Of a stretch of 64,000 nt of DNA, positions 1-9,500 are shown in pieces. The DNA lies in contig NZ_CP042912.1 in the NCBI RefSeq assembly GCF_008087665.1, positions 1,240,001 to 1,304,000 of the forward strand, written 5' to 3'. The translations under genes and the position numbers were made by a program. The first letter of the stretch is position 1, and each line of letters opens with the position of its first letter. The stretch is from Mariniblastus fucicola. GTDB taxonomy: Bacteria > Planctomycetota > Planctomycetia > Pirellulales > Pirellulaceae. The notes beneath the pieces are model-generated. The model saw nothing but the letters and a program-made list of their open reading frames with translations. It did no database searches and was not told the DNA's origin.

Positions 1-1
1 C

Positions 2-2800
2 GATGAATCCAATCATCCGTATCATCGGGCTCGGGAAATTTTGCGTCAAATCGAGGGCCGAATCGACAACGCGGATACACGCGGTGATCAGTGGCTGGAA
101 GACCACGGGACTGTCGACGCTCAACAGGTTTCCCGGTTTCTTGACGAAACATGCCGGTCCGTTCGCGACGATTTGCAGTCGCTTTGTGATGAGCTATCGA
201 ATCAATATCGCGAGCTTCGAAACCGTTCCGCGACCATCGAGCTTAAAGAGCTGCGCCACAACTTCACGCACCTGTCTGAGCTTATCCAGCAGATCCTTGG
301 CCGACGAGAGGCTATTGTTCGCGAGATTCGAATCGCAGATCCGCCCGGCGGCGAAGCGATTGATCGGGCGGCACCAGATTTCTGTCAGCTCGCCGTGACG
401 TCAGGCCACTTGATGGCTCGTCAAAAGTTCGTTGGCCCGGTTGTCGATTCAGCAGGTCTCCGCAAACCGGTCGTGACGCAGGACACGTCGCTGCAGCAAC
501 AGCAGCTTTCAGCGCTCGAGAACCGGCTGGCATCGTTGCAGTCGTCTCTGGGTATTGCGGATACCGAGTCCGTCAAGATCTCTCGTGAAATTGAAGAACT
601 GAATTTGCGAAGGGCCAGTCTGTCGACTTTGTACCTGACGCAAAAGCACGAAAGAATTGCTCATGTCGACGAACAGATTCGCAGCACGGAATCGCGTCTG
701 TTGGCATTGGCGGAGCGACTGCAGCAGTTGCCTCAGCGTATCGCGGCACCGCATACTTTGTTGGTCACCGCTGGCAATATCCTGCAACATTTGACCGGAG
801 GAGACTATCTTCACGTCTGGCTTTCTGCGGACCGTGGCGTTTTCGAAGTCCGGGACCGTCAGCTGAAATCGCATCGGGTCGACGACATTCCGGAACGCGG
901 ACTTTCGCAATTGGTGCATCTGTCGCTGATCCTTGCGGCCAACGAAAGTGATCCGTCGCTGCGGACTCCACTGATTCTTGACGACCTGTTTGCTGATCTG
1001 CAAAGCACGCGAATCGATCGCACGCTGGATAGTTTGTCACGATGGAGCAGGCAGAATCTGCAGCAGGTCATTGTGCTGACTCAGCATCGTTTCCTTTCCG
1101 ATCGCCTGCCCGACGTTTCGGTCTGGGAGATTGAGCCCGAATCGAATTCTGCACATTGGCGACCAGCCACTCAGGAAACGTTGAGCCATATCGACGGTGT
1201 GGCTCCGACCAGGGTCGAGGAGATACAGTCCTGGGGGCAGCAGGAAGCAGAAGTTTACGTTGGCGAGTCAGTCGCCGAGTACCCGCGCAGCCCTTTGCCA
1301 CGTCCGTATCCGCTATCCAAGTATCCACGTACCAGCGATCGTGACCGATCCGGCGAACTTGAACAGTTTGAGCAGTACGAGGTGTTTGCTCCGCATGAGT
1401 TTTCGACTCGAGTTGTCGCGTCCAGCCAGATTGGCTCAGTGCCCATCGATCCGATTCGCAAAGCGGCCGTCGTTTCGCCATCGGTTGTTGGCGATCCCTT
1501 GAACGTTGCGTCCATCAATGAGTCGACTCGAATTGATTCGATTTCGCTATTCGACAGCGTTCAGCTGCGATGTCTTTCTGACTGCAACGTCAACACTGTC
1601 GGCGAGTTCCTGATGCTGGATTCCGAGATGGACGACGCTGAATTTGTCGCGTGCTATCTGACGGGCGAATCACTGGAGCATCTACAGGCTTCTGCATGGC
1701 TGATGAGTTGGGTGCCCGGACTTTCGGCAAACGATGCTCAGGCACTTGTCGCTTGCGGCATCCTCGATCCAGAACATTTGCTGACTTCCAACATCGACAC
1801 GCTGTTCGAGCGAGTGTCCCGATTCCTGCGGTCTCCCGATGGGCGTCGTTTCGGTTCCTCAAATCGATCGCTTGACCGGGAAACGGTTCAAACGTGGCAG
1901 GAGCGTTTGCGAAACAACCGCAACTATCGACATCAAAGCCGTCCGCGTTCGTCGTCAAGGCGTTCTGGTGTCCGGCGCCATGCGTTGCGTGCCTGGAGTC
2001 CAGGTGATCGCTCGAATTCACGTTCCAATGAACGGGCTTACAGTGACCAATCGGATCGCGAGCGTTCTCCGATTCGCAAGACGAACGAACGGGAAGCAAT
2101 GCCCGCAAGAAGCCCCCGGATGCGGACGCCTGAACCCCGAGAGCCTCGCAAACCTGTTCCTCCACTTGCTCCTCGCGAAAGACGCAGTCCGCGGAAGCCG
2201 GATGCAGTTCGGCACTCTTCGGGACGGCAGTCGTTGACGGCTCGAGACAACGCTCGATCCGCGGTTGCGAGCGATTCGAGGAACTCTCGCGACGGAAACA
2301 CTGCGAGTCGCGCCAGCGAAACGGACAGTTCAAAATCCAGCAAGACAACGGATTCGCCAAAGCTTCGGTTCTATCTTGATTTGACCGACCATATTGAGGC
2401 GGCTCCATCGATCGGGCCAAAGACGGGATCTCGCTTTGAAGCCATCGGTGTTCACACGATCGCGGACTTTCTGAAGATCACTGCGGAATCTCTCGCCGAG
2501 AAGCTGAACTACAAACGGCTTAGTGCAAAAGTGATTCGCCAATACCAGAATCAAACGCGTCTGGTGTGTCGAATCCCGAACCTTCGTGGTCACGATGCGC
2601 AACTGTTGGTTGGCTGCGGAATTTTCGAAGCAGAAGAACTGGCATCGATGCGACCGGAAACGCTGTTTGCGAAAATCGCTCCGTTCTCGGATACCAAAGA
2701 AGGGCTGAAGATCATTCGCAATGGTAAGAAGCCTGATTTGGCAGAAGTCACGGACTGGATTTCGTTCGCCCAGCACAATCGATCGCTGCAGGCAGCATAG
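2..2800 (+). CDS. SMC/YhaN-like coiled-coil ATPase with DUF4332 repeats, 5'-truncated by window edge
   Basis: The reading frame is open to the left edge, so the true start lies upstream; the first possible start inside is a TTG at 41. Counting from 41, residues 30-240 are Gln/Leu/Arg-rich coiled coil. An ABC-signature-like RGLSQLVHLS (about 286), a Walker B/D-loop PLILDDLFADL (about 310) and an H-loop-like LTQHRF (about 346) follow, as in the C-terminal half of YhaN/RecN/SMC-type ATPases. The Walker A half must lie outside the window. Residues 503-610 and 777-919 look like two helical DUF4332-type modules (with PSIGPKTGSRFEAIG, helix-hairpin-helix-like), separated by a 160-residue Arg/Ser/Pro-rich linker. 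The family role is DNA-associated repair or topology work; the DUF4332 fusion suggests DNA binding (inference). The gene ends at a strong bidirectional terminator. Confidence 0.7.
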   Translation, partial: DESNHPYHRAREILRQIEGRIDNADTRGDQWLEDHGTVDAQQVSRFLDETCRSVRDDLQSLCDELSNQYRELRNRSATIELKELRHNFTHLSELIQQILGRREAIVREIRIADPPGGEAIDRAAPDFCQLAVTSGHLMARQKFVGPVVDSAGLRKPVVTQDTSLQQQQLSALENRLASLQSSLGIADTESVKISREIEELNLRRASLSTLYLTQKHERIAHVDEQIRSTESRLLALAERLQQLPQRIAAPHTLLVTAGNILQHLTGGDYLHVWLSADRGVFEVRDRQLKSHRVDDIPERGLSQLVHLSLILAANESDPSLRTPLILDDLFADLQSTRIDRTLDSLSRWSRQNLQQVIVLTQHRFLSDRLPDVSVWEIEPESNSAHWRPATQETLSHIDGVAPTRVEEIQSWGQQEAEVYVGESVAEYPRSPLPRPYPLSKYPRTSDRDRSGELEQFEQYEVFAPHEFSTRVVASSQIGSVPIDPIRKAAVVSPSVVGDPLNVASINESTRIDSISLFDSVQLRCLSDCNVNTVGEFLMLDSEMDDAEFVACYLTGESLEHLQASAWLMSWVPGLSANDAQALVACGILDPEHLLTSNIDTLFERVSRFLRSPDGRRFGSSNRSLDRETVQTWQERLRNNRNYRHQSRPRSSSRRSGVRRHALRAWSPGDRSNSRSNERAYSDQSDRERSPIRKTNEREAMPARSPRMRTPEPREPRKPVPPLAPRERRSPRKPDAVRHSSGRQSLTARDNARSAVASDSRNSRDGNTASRASETDSSKSSKTTDSPKLRFYLDLTDHIEAAPSIGPKTGSRFEAIGVHTIADFLKITAESLAEKLNYKRLSAKVIRQYQNQTRLVCRIPNLRGHDAQLLVGCGIFEAEELASMRPETLFAKIAPFSDTKEGLKIIRNGKKPDLAEVTDWISFAQHNRSLQAA

Positions 2801-2810
2801 GTGGCGGCAT

Positions 2811-2856
2811 AAAAAATGACCGGTCACCCAAGAGGCGACCAGTCATCATTTTGTTT
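2811..2856. terminator. Bidirectional intrinsic terminator
   Basis: A 10-bp stem (2816-2825 with 2837-2846, one mismatch) has an 11-nt loop, an A-tract on the left and a T-rich tract on the right. It lies between the convergent ATPase gene and the Ala-Pro-Cys protein gene and can serve both. Confidence 0.75.
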
Positions 2857-2873
2857 CTGCCTAAAAGGGAGAC

Positions 2874-3470
2874 TTAGTTGTCTTCTTCAGGAGCAACGTC
2901 AGTAGACTCAGCGGCTGCTGGAGGCTCGACGACATCCGAAGTAACGGTGCCGGCGTCCGAAGGAGATGACTGAACTGTCTCTCCAGTTTCAAGAATTGTT
3001 TCGCCTGAAACGATCGCGCCATCAACTGGAAGCGACTCAGTAGTCACAACAGTTCCTTCAACAGGAACTCCGTACTGCATTGCAGGAGCAGCCATGACAG
3101 TTCCGCCACAGCAGCTGCTCATTGGAGCAGAGATGACAGGAGCGCTCATCACTGGAGCCGAAACAACGGCAGGTGCAGGAGCTGGAGCCGTAGCAACGCC
3201 ACCACAGCAAGGAGCTGGTGCTGGTGCCGGAGCTGGTGTGCCACAGCAAGGAGCTGGAGCAGGTGCAGGTGCTGGAGTGCCACAGCATGGAGCTGGAGCA
3301 GGAGCTGGTGCCGCGCAACATGGTGCAGGAGCTGGTGCTGGAGCGCAACAGGCTGCGTTACGTCGACCCAATACTCGACCTTTGAAAAGCTGAGCCGTCG
3401 CGGCTTCGCTAGCCATGCTGACGACGGCGACGACTGTAAATACAGACAGTAGAACTCGATTTTTTGACAC
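2874..3470 (-). CDS. Exported Ala-Pro/Cys-pair repeat protein
   Basis: No named family recognised. I chose a GTG start at 3470 because GGGAG sits 8-9 nt upstream; the longer frame would need a TTG at 3485. The N-terminus is a signal peptide (SKNRVLLSVFTVVAVVSMAS, cleavage near ATA-Q). A short basic stretch (FKGRVLGRR) is followed by tandem units of APAPAP plus CC, giving at least six Cys pairs. The second half is Val/Ser/Thr-rich and the C-terminus is acidic (VAPEEDN). The protein is about 198 residues. Cys pairs between rigid Ala-Pro spacers suggest a disulfide-crosslinked cell-surface or wall protein (inference), in line with the Cys-rich proteinaceous envelopes of planctomycetes. Unequal crossing-over in the repeats probably varies its length. 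Confidence 0.75.
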   Translation of the reverse strand: MSKNRVLLSVFTVVAVVSMASEAATAQLFKGRVLGRRNAACCAPAPAPAPCCAAPAPAPAPCCGTPAPAPAPAPCCGTPAPAPAPAPCCGGVATAPAPAPAVVSAPVMSAPVISAPMSSCCGGTVMAAPAMQYGVPVEGTVVTTESLPVDGAIVSGETILETGETVQSSPSDAGTVTSDVVEPPAAAESTDVAPEEDN

Positions 3471-3756
3471 GTGTTGGACTCCCAAAATCGGTTTAAGTCA
3501 CCCGGATCTATATGGTGACGAAGAATCCGCTCCGGTCGGGTCTGACCAGGCGGTAGAAATTCAACCCCTCAGCGTGACGCATAGTTGTGTAAACTTCAAG
3601 CAGCCAACAAGGTTTTTTCCGGGACTTCGAGGCAATTTGAACAGCAAGCGCCCTGAGCGGCGTTTTCGTGCGTCAAAAGCGCATAAACTATTGACGCGGT
3701 CTGTGAGCTGTTTGATAAAAGACGGAATAACGCCCATTTTCGACAGGAATCTCTGC

Positions 3757-4209
3757 TTGAACACCACCGCTCTGAAGATTGAAATCGCCGACCAACAGCA
3801 GCTGAAGGTCAATTTCGATCCGCTGATAAAGATCGCGTCAGCGATTCTCGACGACCACGGGGTTTCGAAAGGCGAACTGAGTATCGCGCTGGTCGATGAC
3901 CCGACCATCCGGGAGCTTAACAATCAGTACCTGCAACACGATTGGGAAACCGACGTCATCAGTTTCGTGCTGGACGAGGGCGAAGGTTGGCTGGCTGGTC
4001 AGTTGATCGTCAGTACCGATACGGCGATGCGGATCGCGAAAGAAGTCGGCTCGACGGTGGAAGCCGAGTTGGCTTTGTATGTGGCCCATGGAACGCTGCA
4101 CCTTGTCGGGTTCGACGACCTCGACGAAAATTCCGCAATCGAAATGAAGGCTGCGGAGAAAGAGTATCTGCAGTTGTTCTCTATCGAATGCATTAATCGA
4201 GAGGCGTGA
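3757..4209 (+). CDS. ybeY: Endoribonuclease YbeY, rRNA maturation factor
   Basis: YbeY is a metal-dependent RNase for 16S rRNA 3'-end processing and ribosome quality control. I placed the start at the TTG at 3757 (LNTTALKIEI), which gives 150 residues, the usual length, with an AGGA about 9 nt upstream; the longer frame back to 3415 overlaps the neighbouring gene's 5' end and does not look like YbeY. Family signatures are visible: the ELSIALVDD and LNQxYLxxDWxTDVxSF-like segments and the metal motif HGTLHLVGFDD (H111, H115). The third canonical His of HGxLHLxGYDH is Asp (D121) here. The stop overlaps the next gene's GTG by 4 bp, so translation is probably coupled to the CNNM/CorC-type protein; ybeY and corC are commonly adjacent in bacteria. 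Confidence 0.88.
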   Translation: MNTTALKIEIADQQQLKVNFDPLIKIASAILDDHGVSKGELSIALVDDPTIRELNNQYLQHDWETDVISFVLDEGEGWLAGQLIVSTDTAMRIAKEVGSTVEAELALYVAHGTLHLVGFDDLDENSAIEMKAAEKEYLQLFSIECINREA

Positions 4210-5477
4210 GCTTGCTGTACGCTTGGCTAACATTCGCAGGACTCGCAATCACGACGCTGGCTTCGACCGCCAATCGTTGTCTGTACGACATCGCGTGGCA
4301 CGAGCTGGAAATGCTCTGTCAAAAGTACAAACGCGAAGAGCTCTTCGGGCGTATCCTCGACTTGCGCGAACAGCTTGAGTTCGGCGTTGGAATTTTGCAG
4401 GCTGTCGCCATCTCGCTGACCGCCTGTTTCGCTTACATCTGGCTGATGGGAGACATGTCGACCGCCGGTGTTTCGACGTTCAACATGGCGTGCCTGTTCA
4501 TACTGGTTTCGTTTGCCCTCGTCGCCTGCTCAGTTTGGATCCCGTGGGCCGTTGCGAAAATTGGCGCCGAAAAGTATCTGTATTTTACGTGGCGTTGGTG
4601 GTGGCTGGTTTCTGTCGCTTCCTGGCCGTTGCTGATCGGAGGAAAGTTTGTCGGCACGGTGTTTCAACGCGCAAGTGGTACTGAAGATGACGAGGAAGAT
4701 GAAGAGGATGCGTTTGAAGAAGAAATCCTGTCGATTCTTAGCGAGGCAGAAAATGATGGAGTCGTGGAGGCGGAACGCGCCGACATGATCGAGGGCGTGA
4801 TGGACCTTGATGACTTTGATATCACCAAGGTCATGACGCCGCGTTCGCGAATCGATGCTTTGGACGTCTCAAGTTCCTGGGAGAAGATGTTGAAGTTCGC
4901 TGTCGATTCAGGGCGGACTCGAATCCCGGTCTTTGAGGAGAAAATCGACAACGTGCTGGGCGTGCTGTTTGTGAAGGACTTGCTGAGCGAGTCGCTGCGG
5001 AATGAGAACAAACGTCGCCCGCTACGGAAACTGTTACGCGAACCGATTTTGGCGCCCGCAGCAACCAAGCTGGACGAAATGTTGAAGACTTTCCTCGCGG
5101 GTCGCATGCACATGGCGGTCGTGACCGATGAGTACGGTGGTTTGGCGGGAGTCGTTACGATTGAGGATATTCTCGAAGAGATCGTCGGTGAAATCGAAGA
5201 TGAAACGGACAGTGCGCCTCCTCAACCGTTCAAAGTCATCAACATAAATGAGGCCGAAATTGCTGCTGAGCTTCCGATCGACGAACTCAATGAAAAACTG
5301 GGCCTGACGTTGCCGGAAGAAGAGGAGTACGCGACGGTTGGCGGTCTGCTGATGGCCCAGAACAATCGGATTCCCCGCGTCGGTCACGAAATAGAAATCG
5401 ACGAGATCAAGTTCATCATTCTCGAAGCCAACCGCCGATCTATCCGACGGGTTCGAGTCGTGACGCCCACTGAGTGA
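4206..5477 (+). CDS. CNNM/CorC (HlyC) family membrane protein with CBS domains
   Basis: A 423-residue protein starting at a GTG inside the ybeY stop (GTGA overlap). The N-terminal DUF21/CNNM region has about four hydrophobic segments (residues 1-150). An acidic stretch (DDEEDEEDAFEEE) then leads into paired CBS domains (about 195-330; MTPRSRIDALDV, DEYGGLAGVVTIEDILEEIV) and a C-terminal CorC_HlyC transporter-associated domain (ELPIDELNEKLGL...YATVGGLLM). Members are implicated in Mg2+/Co2+ export or in ion-responsive regulation; the historical name haemolysin does not imply toxicity. The domain order is complete and I see no defect. It acts in the inner membrane with the CBS module cytoplasmic. 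Confidence 0.9.
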   Translation: MSLLYAWLTFAGLAITTLASTANRCLYDIAWHELEMLCQKYKREELFGRILDLREQLEFGVGILQAVAISLTACFAYIWLMGDMSTAGVSTFNMACLFILVSFALVACSVWIPWAVAKIGAEKYLYFTWRWWWLVSVASWPLLIGGKFVGTVFQRASGTEDDEEDEEDAFEEEILSILSEAENDGVVEAERADMIEGVMDLDDFDITKVMTPRSRIDALDVSSSWEKMLKFAVDSGRTRIPVFEEKIDNVLGVLFVKDLLSESLRNENKRRPLRKLLREPILAPAATKLDEMLKTFLAGRMHMAVVTDEYGGLAGVVTIEDILEEIVGEIEDETDSAPPQPFKVININEAEIAAELPIDELNEKLGLTLPEEEEYATVGGLLMAQNNRIPRVGHEIEIDEIKFIILEANRRSIRRVRVVTPTE

Positions 5478-5568
5478 CCCGAAGGATGACCAACCCTGTC
5501 ACACCGTTTGGGATTTGTTGACCATTCTGATGAGATCACTCTTCGTTTGGCTGGCGTGGTGGCAAATT

Positions 5569-6072
5569 TTACTCTGTCGGCACGCGATAATACTTGCTTA
5601 GTCTCACAACGCAGAACCCGATCAGCCCGGCGATGAACACAATGGTGCTAATCCAGGTCGCAGTCGAGTTGAGCCCTTTCTCGTCGACGTTGGCATCAAG
5701 GGTCAGCCAATAAACGACCATCAGAAAAACCGCCGTGCCTGCCGCAATCCAGGCCATCATCGATGCGGTTTCCCTCAAGGTACGATCTCGCCGACTTTCC
5801 GCCAGCCAGTATTCCCGGTTTGGGATGTTGATCATCGATGTCGGCAAGACGCGGATCAGGTAGCCCACGCCCAGCATCATCGCAGCGACTCCGACTTGTG
5901 TCGCCAGCATGACGGCAACGAATCCAGGCTTGGACATCCAGCCGTTCGCTTGCCCGCCAGGGCCAAAATGTGAAGCGACTCGGGCCGGCAGTTGGTCCCA
6001 ATAAAAGAAGGCGAGCAATGCTGTACCGACAAGAGCAGATGCGAGCATGGCCCATGGTACCAGCCGGGTCAT
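5569..6072 (-). CDS. DUF1648-type small membrane protein
   Basis: A 167-residue protein with about four transmembrane segments. The N-terminal segment followed by LPARVASHFGPGGQANGW is the signature of the DUF1648 family, which occurs in SdpI-like and other membrane proteins of unknown role. Its ATG overlaps the stop of the upstream gene by 4 bp (ATGA), so the two small membrane proteins form a translationally coupled pair. No catalytic motif is seen. Confidence 0.75.
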   Translation of the reverse strand: MTRLVPWAMLASALVGTALLAFFYWDQLPARVASHFGPGGQANGWMSKPGFVAVMLATQVGVAAMMLGVGYLIRVLPTSMINIPNREYWLAESRRDRTLRETASMMAWIAAGTAVFLMVVYWLTLDANVDEKGLNSTATWISTIVFIAGLIGFCVVRLSKYYRVPTE

Positions 6073-6479
6073 GACGGATCTCCGAACGCTTTCTTGCTCA
6101 GCCAGACAACTACCAGGCCTGTTGCCGCAATCGGTGCGCCTTCAAATGTCGTCCACCACCATGGCATGCCTGACGTGACATCAATGCCGATCATGACGAC
6201 TCCGATCACGAAGTGCAGCCATCCGAAAACAGGCATCAAGTCCGCATGTTTTTTCACGTTTCGCCCGCAGATAAACATCAGGGCACCGTGGATTCCATAA
6301 AGCATCGACGTTGATCGAGCGAGATAAAAAGTGATCGGTGCATCTGGTAGTTCGCCGAGCCCCAGCCATTCGTGCATGGACGCCATTTGCTGAGGCGGCA
6401 GCAGCATAAACAGGAAGGCCACCATCAGCCCGCAACCGACGATCATCATCAGCCATGAGAGAACTTTTTCTGCGTTCAT
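6069..6479 (-). CDS. Hypothetical four-TM membrane protein
   Basis: I used the ATG at 6479 (MNAEKVLSW), which has GGAG about 10 nt upstream; the frame extends further but the extra 29 residues are polar and cross into the dnaE 3' region. About 136 residues with four hydrophobic helices separated by short loops and a WWWTTFEG segment. It resembles small integral membrane proteins annotated as hypothetical in Pirellulaceae. It is first gene of a pair with the DUF1648 protein. Function unknown. Confidence 0.7.
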   Translation of the reverse strand: MNAEKVLSWLMMIVGCGLMVAFLFMLLPPQQMASMHEWLGLGELPDAPITFYLARSTSMLYGIHGALMFICGRNVKKHADLMPVFGWLHFVIGVVMIGIDVTSGMPWWWTTFEGAPIAATGLVVVWLSKKAFGDPS

Positions 6480-6575
6480 GTTGAGTTGAACTCCGCTTGG
6501 GTAAATTGGCGCGCATCGCATGGGCATGCCGTCCAACTGTTGAAGCCACCGTAGAGCAATCCGCACACGAACCGA

Positions 6576-9500
6576 CTACTCCTTCTTCCGCCGCCACTTT
6601 TTCTCCGGGCCGGCTTTCTCTGACAGGCTCTTCGTGTCCACCAGCATCTCAACGCCCGAGGCTCCCAGCAATTCCTGCAACCTGCCGCAAAGCTGCTCGC
6701 TAACTTCGATCTTGCGATTCGAATCGAGCTGAACTCGCATCCCGTCTTCCAGCACCAGTTCAATCTTCAGTTGCCGATTCCCGGGATAGCCGCGGATGAT
6801 TTCGTAAGCTGTTTTCAGTCCGTCGTGGCCGTGCATGTTCTGGTCGATCATAATTTTGATCCCCGTCGTCATCGTCGAACCAAGGTCATCGATCGGCACC
6901 ATCTTGTCCACGATCAGGTTCGGCTCGTCTCCGCGATAATCCAGTTTTCCCTGGACCACCACAACCGCATCCGGCTTGATGACTTCGCTGACCGAAGTGT
7001 AAGTCGACGGCCAGGCAATCGTGCGGATCGCGCCATCGACATCCTCAAGATCGAACATCGCATACTTCGTCGGATCACTTGGGCTCTTCTGGTTCTTGGT
7101 GTGAGCCAACCTCAACGACGCGATCATACCGCCCATGCTGACTTTATCGCGGTGCTTGCTGCCTTCAAGTTCACTGGTCTTGTGCGAACAGAACTGCTCC
7201 AGTCGATCAACGTATTCGGCCAGTGGATGGCTGGTCAGGTAGAAACCTAAAACCTCTTTTTCAAACGTCAGCTTTTCACGCTCTTCCCACTCCGGAACGT
7301 CGGGCATGTCGACTGTTTCCGGTTCGTCGTCGGCGGCAGGTTCCGGCGTTCCAAACAGATTCAATTGGCCGCTTTTCTTGTCAGCCTGCGCCGAAGCACC
7401 GGCTTGGATCGCGCGATCGAGAGCAGCCATCAACTGAGCCCGGTGTCCGCCAAAGCAATCCATCGCGCCGGCCTTAATCAGGCTTTCGACCGAAGAGCGA
7501 CTACATTTACTGGACTCAACGCGTTCGCAGAAATCAAAGATGTCCTTGAAAGGCCCGTTTTCGGTGCGTTCATCAACGATCGCCTGCGCCGCCGACGCCC
7601 CGCAGCCTTTGATCGCCGACATCGCGAAGTGAACTTCGTTCTGTTCGTCGACTTTGAAGTGCACGTCTGAAGTGTTGACGCTTGGCGCGACCACGTCGAT
7701 GCCCATCCGGTCGCAGTCTTCCATGTGTTCGACCAGAGCATCTTTGCCGACGAAGTTTCGCCCTGGGATGTCGCCCGTCAGCAACGCGGCCATGAACTCA
7801 ATCGGATAGTGGCATTTCAAGTAGGCCGTTTGGTAGGCGATCAACGCGTAAGCCGTCGAGTGACTTTTGTTGAAACCGTAGCCCGCGAACTTCAGGATCA
7901 TGTCCCAAAGTTCCTGAGCGTCTTTCTTGGAAAGACCCTGCTCAACGGCGCCCTTCATGTAGCCTTCGTAATTCTGGGCGATCAGTTTTTCTTTCTTTTT
8001 ACTGATCGCTTTAATGCACGTGTACGCGGAAGCCAGCGGGATCTTGCCGACGCGATTCAGAATCCGCATCACCTGTTCCTGGTAGACCATCACGCCATTG
8101 GTCTCTTCCAGAATCTCCCTCATCAGCTCGATTTTGTACTCGGGTTCCTTGCGACCGTGTTTCACATCGATGTATTGATCGACCATCCCGCCTTCGAGAG
8201 GTCCCGGACGATAAAGAGCCGCCGTCGCGATGATGTCCAGGAAGTGGTCAGGCTTCATCCGCTGCAACAGGTCGCGTATCCCGCCGCTTTCCATCTGGAA
8301 AACGCCTTTCGTTTCGCCGCGTTGCAGCAACGCATAAGTCGGTTTGTCGTCGAGCGGAAACTCGTGGATGTCGATTCGCTCTCCACGCGTTTGCTCAATG
8401 ATGTTCACCACGTTGGACAAAATCGTGAGGTTTCGCAGCCCCAAAAAGTCCATCTTCAGCAGACCAGCGGCTTCGACGTCGTTCATCGACCACTGCGTGA
8501 TCACGTCATCCTTGCCGGAGACTTTTCCCAGCGGAACGTAGTTGTCCAGCGGGCCGTTTCCAATCACGACGGCCGCGGCGTGAGTACCGATGTTTCGCGC
8601 CAGCCCTTCCAGCTTCATCGCGAAATCGATTAGCTCCGTAATTTCCGGATCGCCTTCGTAGGCAGCGCGAAGCTCGTCGCTTGTTTCGAGCGCCGTCTTG
8701 ATTTTGATGCCCAGCACATCCGGGATCATCTTCGTGATCTCGTTCACACGAGCCAGTGGAATTCCGAGAGCTCGGCCGACATCCTTGATCGCGGCTTTGG
8801 CTTTCATCGTGCCAAAGGTTCCGATCTGTGCAACCGATTCTTCGCCGTACTTTTCCTTCACGTACTTGATAATGTCGCCACGACGTTCCTTACAGAAGTC
8901 GATGTCGATATCAGGCGCTTCCAGGCGATTTTCGTCCAGGAACCTTTCGAACAGCAAGTCGTATTTGATCGGGCAAACGTGGCTCATGTAGAGAGCGTAA
9001 CAGACAATTGCACCGACGCCTGAGCCACGAGCTGTCGTCGGGATGTCGCGAATGCGGGCCTGTTCGACAAAGTCCCATACGATCAGAAAGTAGTTCGCGA
9101 ACCCAAGCTTGTTGATGACGCCCAGCTCTCGATCAAGTCGGGCTTGAACGATTTCGGTTAGCCCGCCGTCCTCCGTGAGCATACCGGGCGTTTTTGCGTA
9201 GCGTTCTTTCAGCCCTTGTTCGCAAAGCTCCCGCAGTTTACTTTCCGGCGTGTCTGTTTCCAGCGGCAGATCAAAGACCGGAAAATATCGCTCGCCGAGA
9301 GTCAGTTGAATGTCGACCGAATCGGCGATTTCCTGCGATCGCGACACGGCGTCTTCGAGGCCGACGAAATTGGCATACATCTCTTCCGGCGGACGGAGGT
9401 AGAACTCGTCAACATCCATCTTCATGCGGTTTTGGTCGGTGCGAAATCGGCCCGTGTTAATGCATAGCATCACATCCTGAGCCGAAGCGTCTTCGCGGTC

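Noticed and set aside
3160-3345. Regular GGAGCTGGTGC-type repeats that look like a CRISPR or satellite.
   Set aside because: They encode the Ala-Pro-Cys repeats of the exported protein; spacers are not unique and units are too short.
7725-8633. A 302-codon plus-strand frame opposite dnaE.
   Set aside because: A shadow of the dnaE codon pattern; no ribosome site or recognisable domain.
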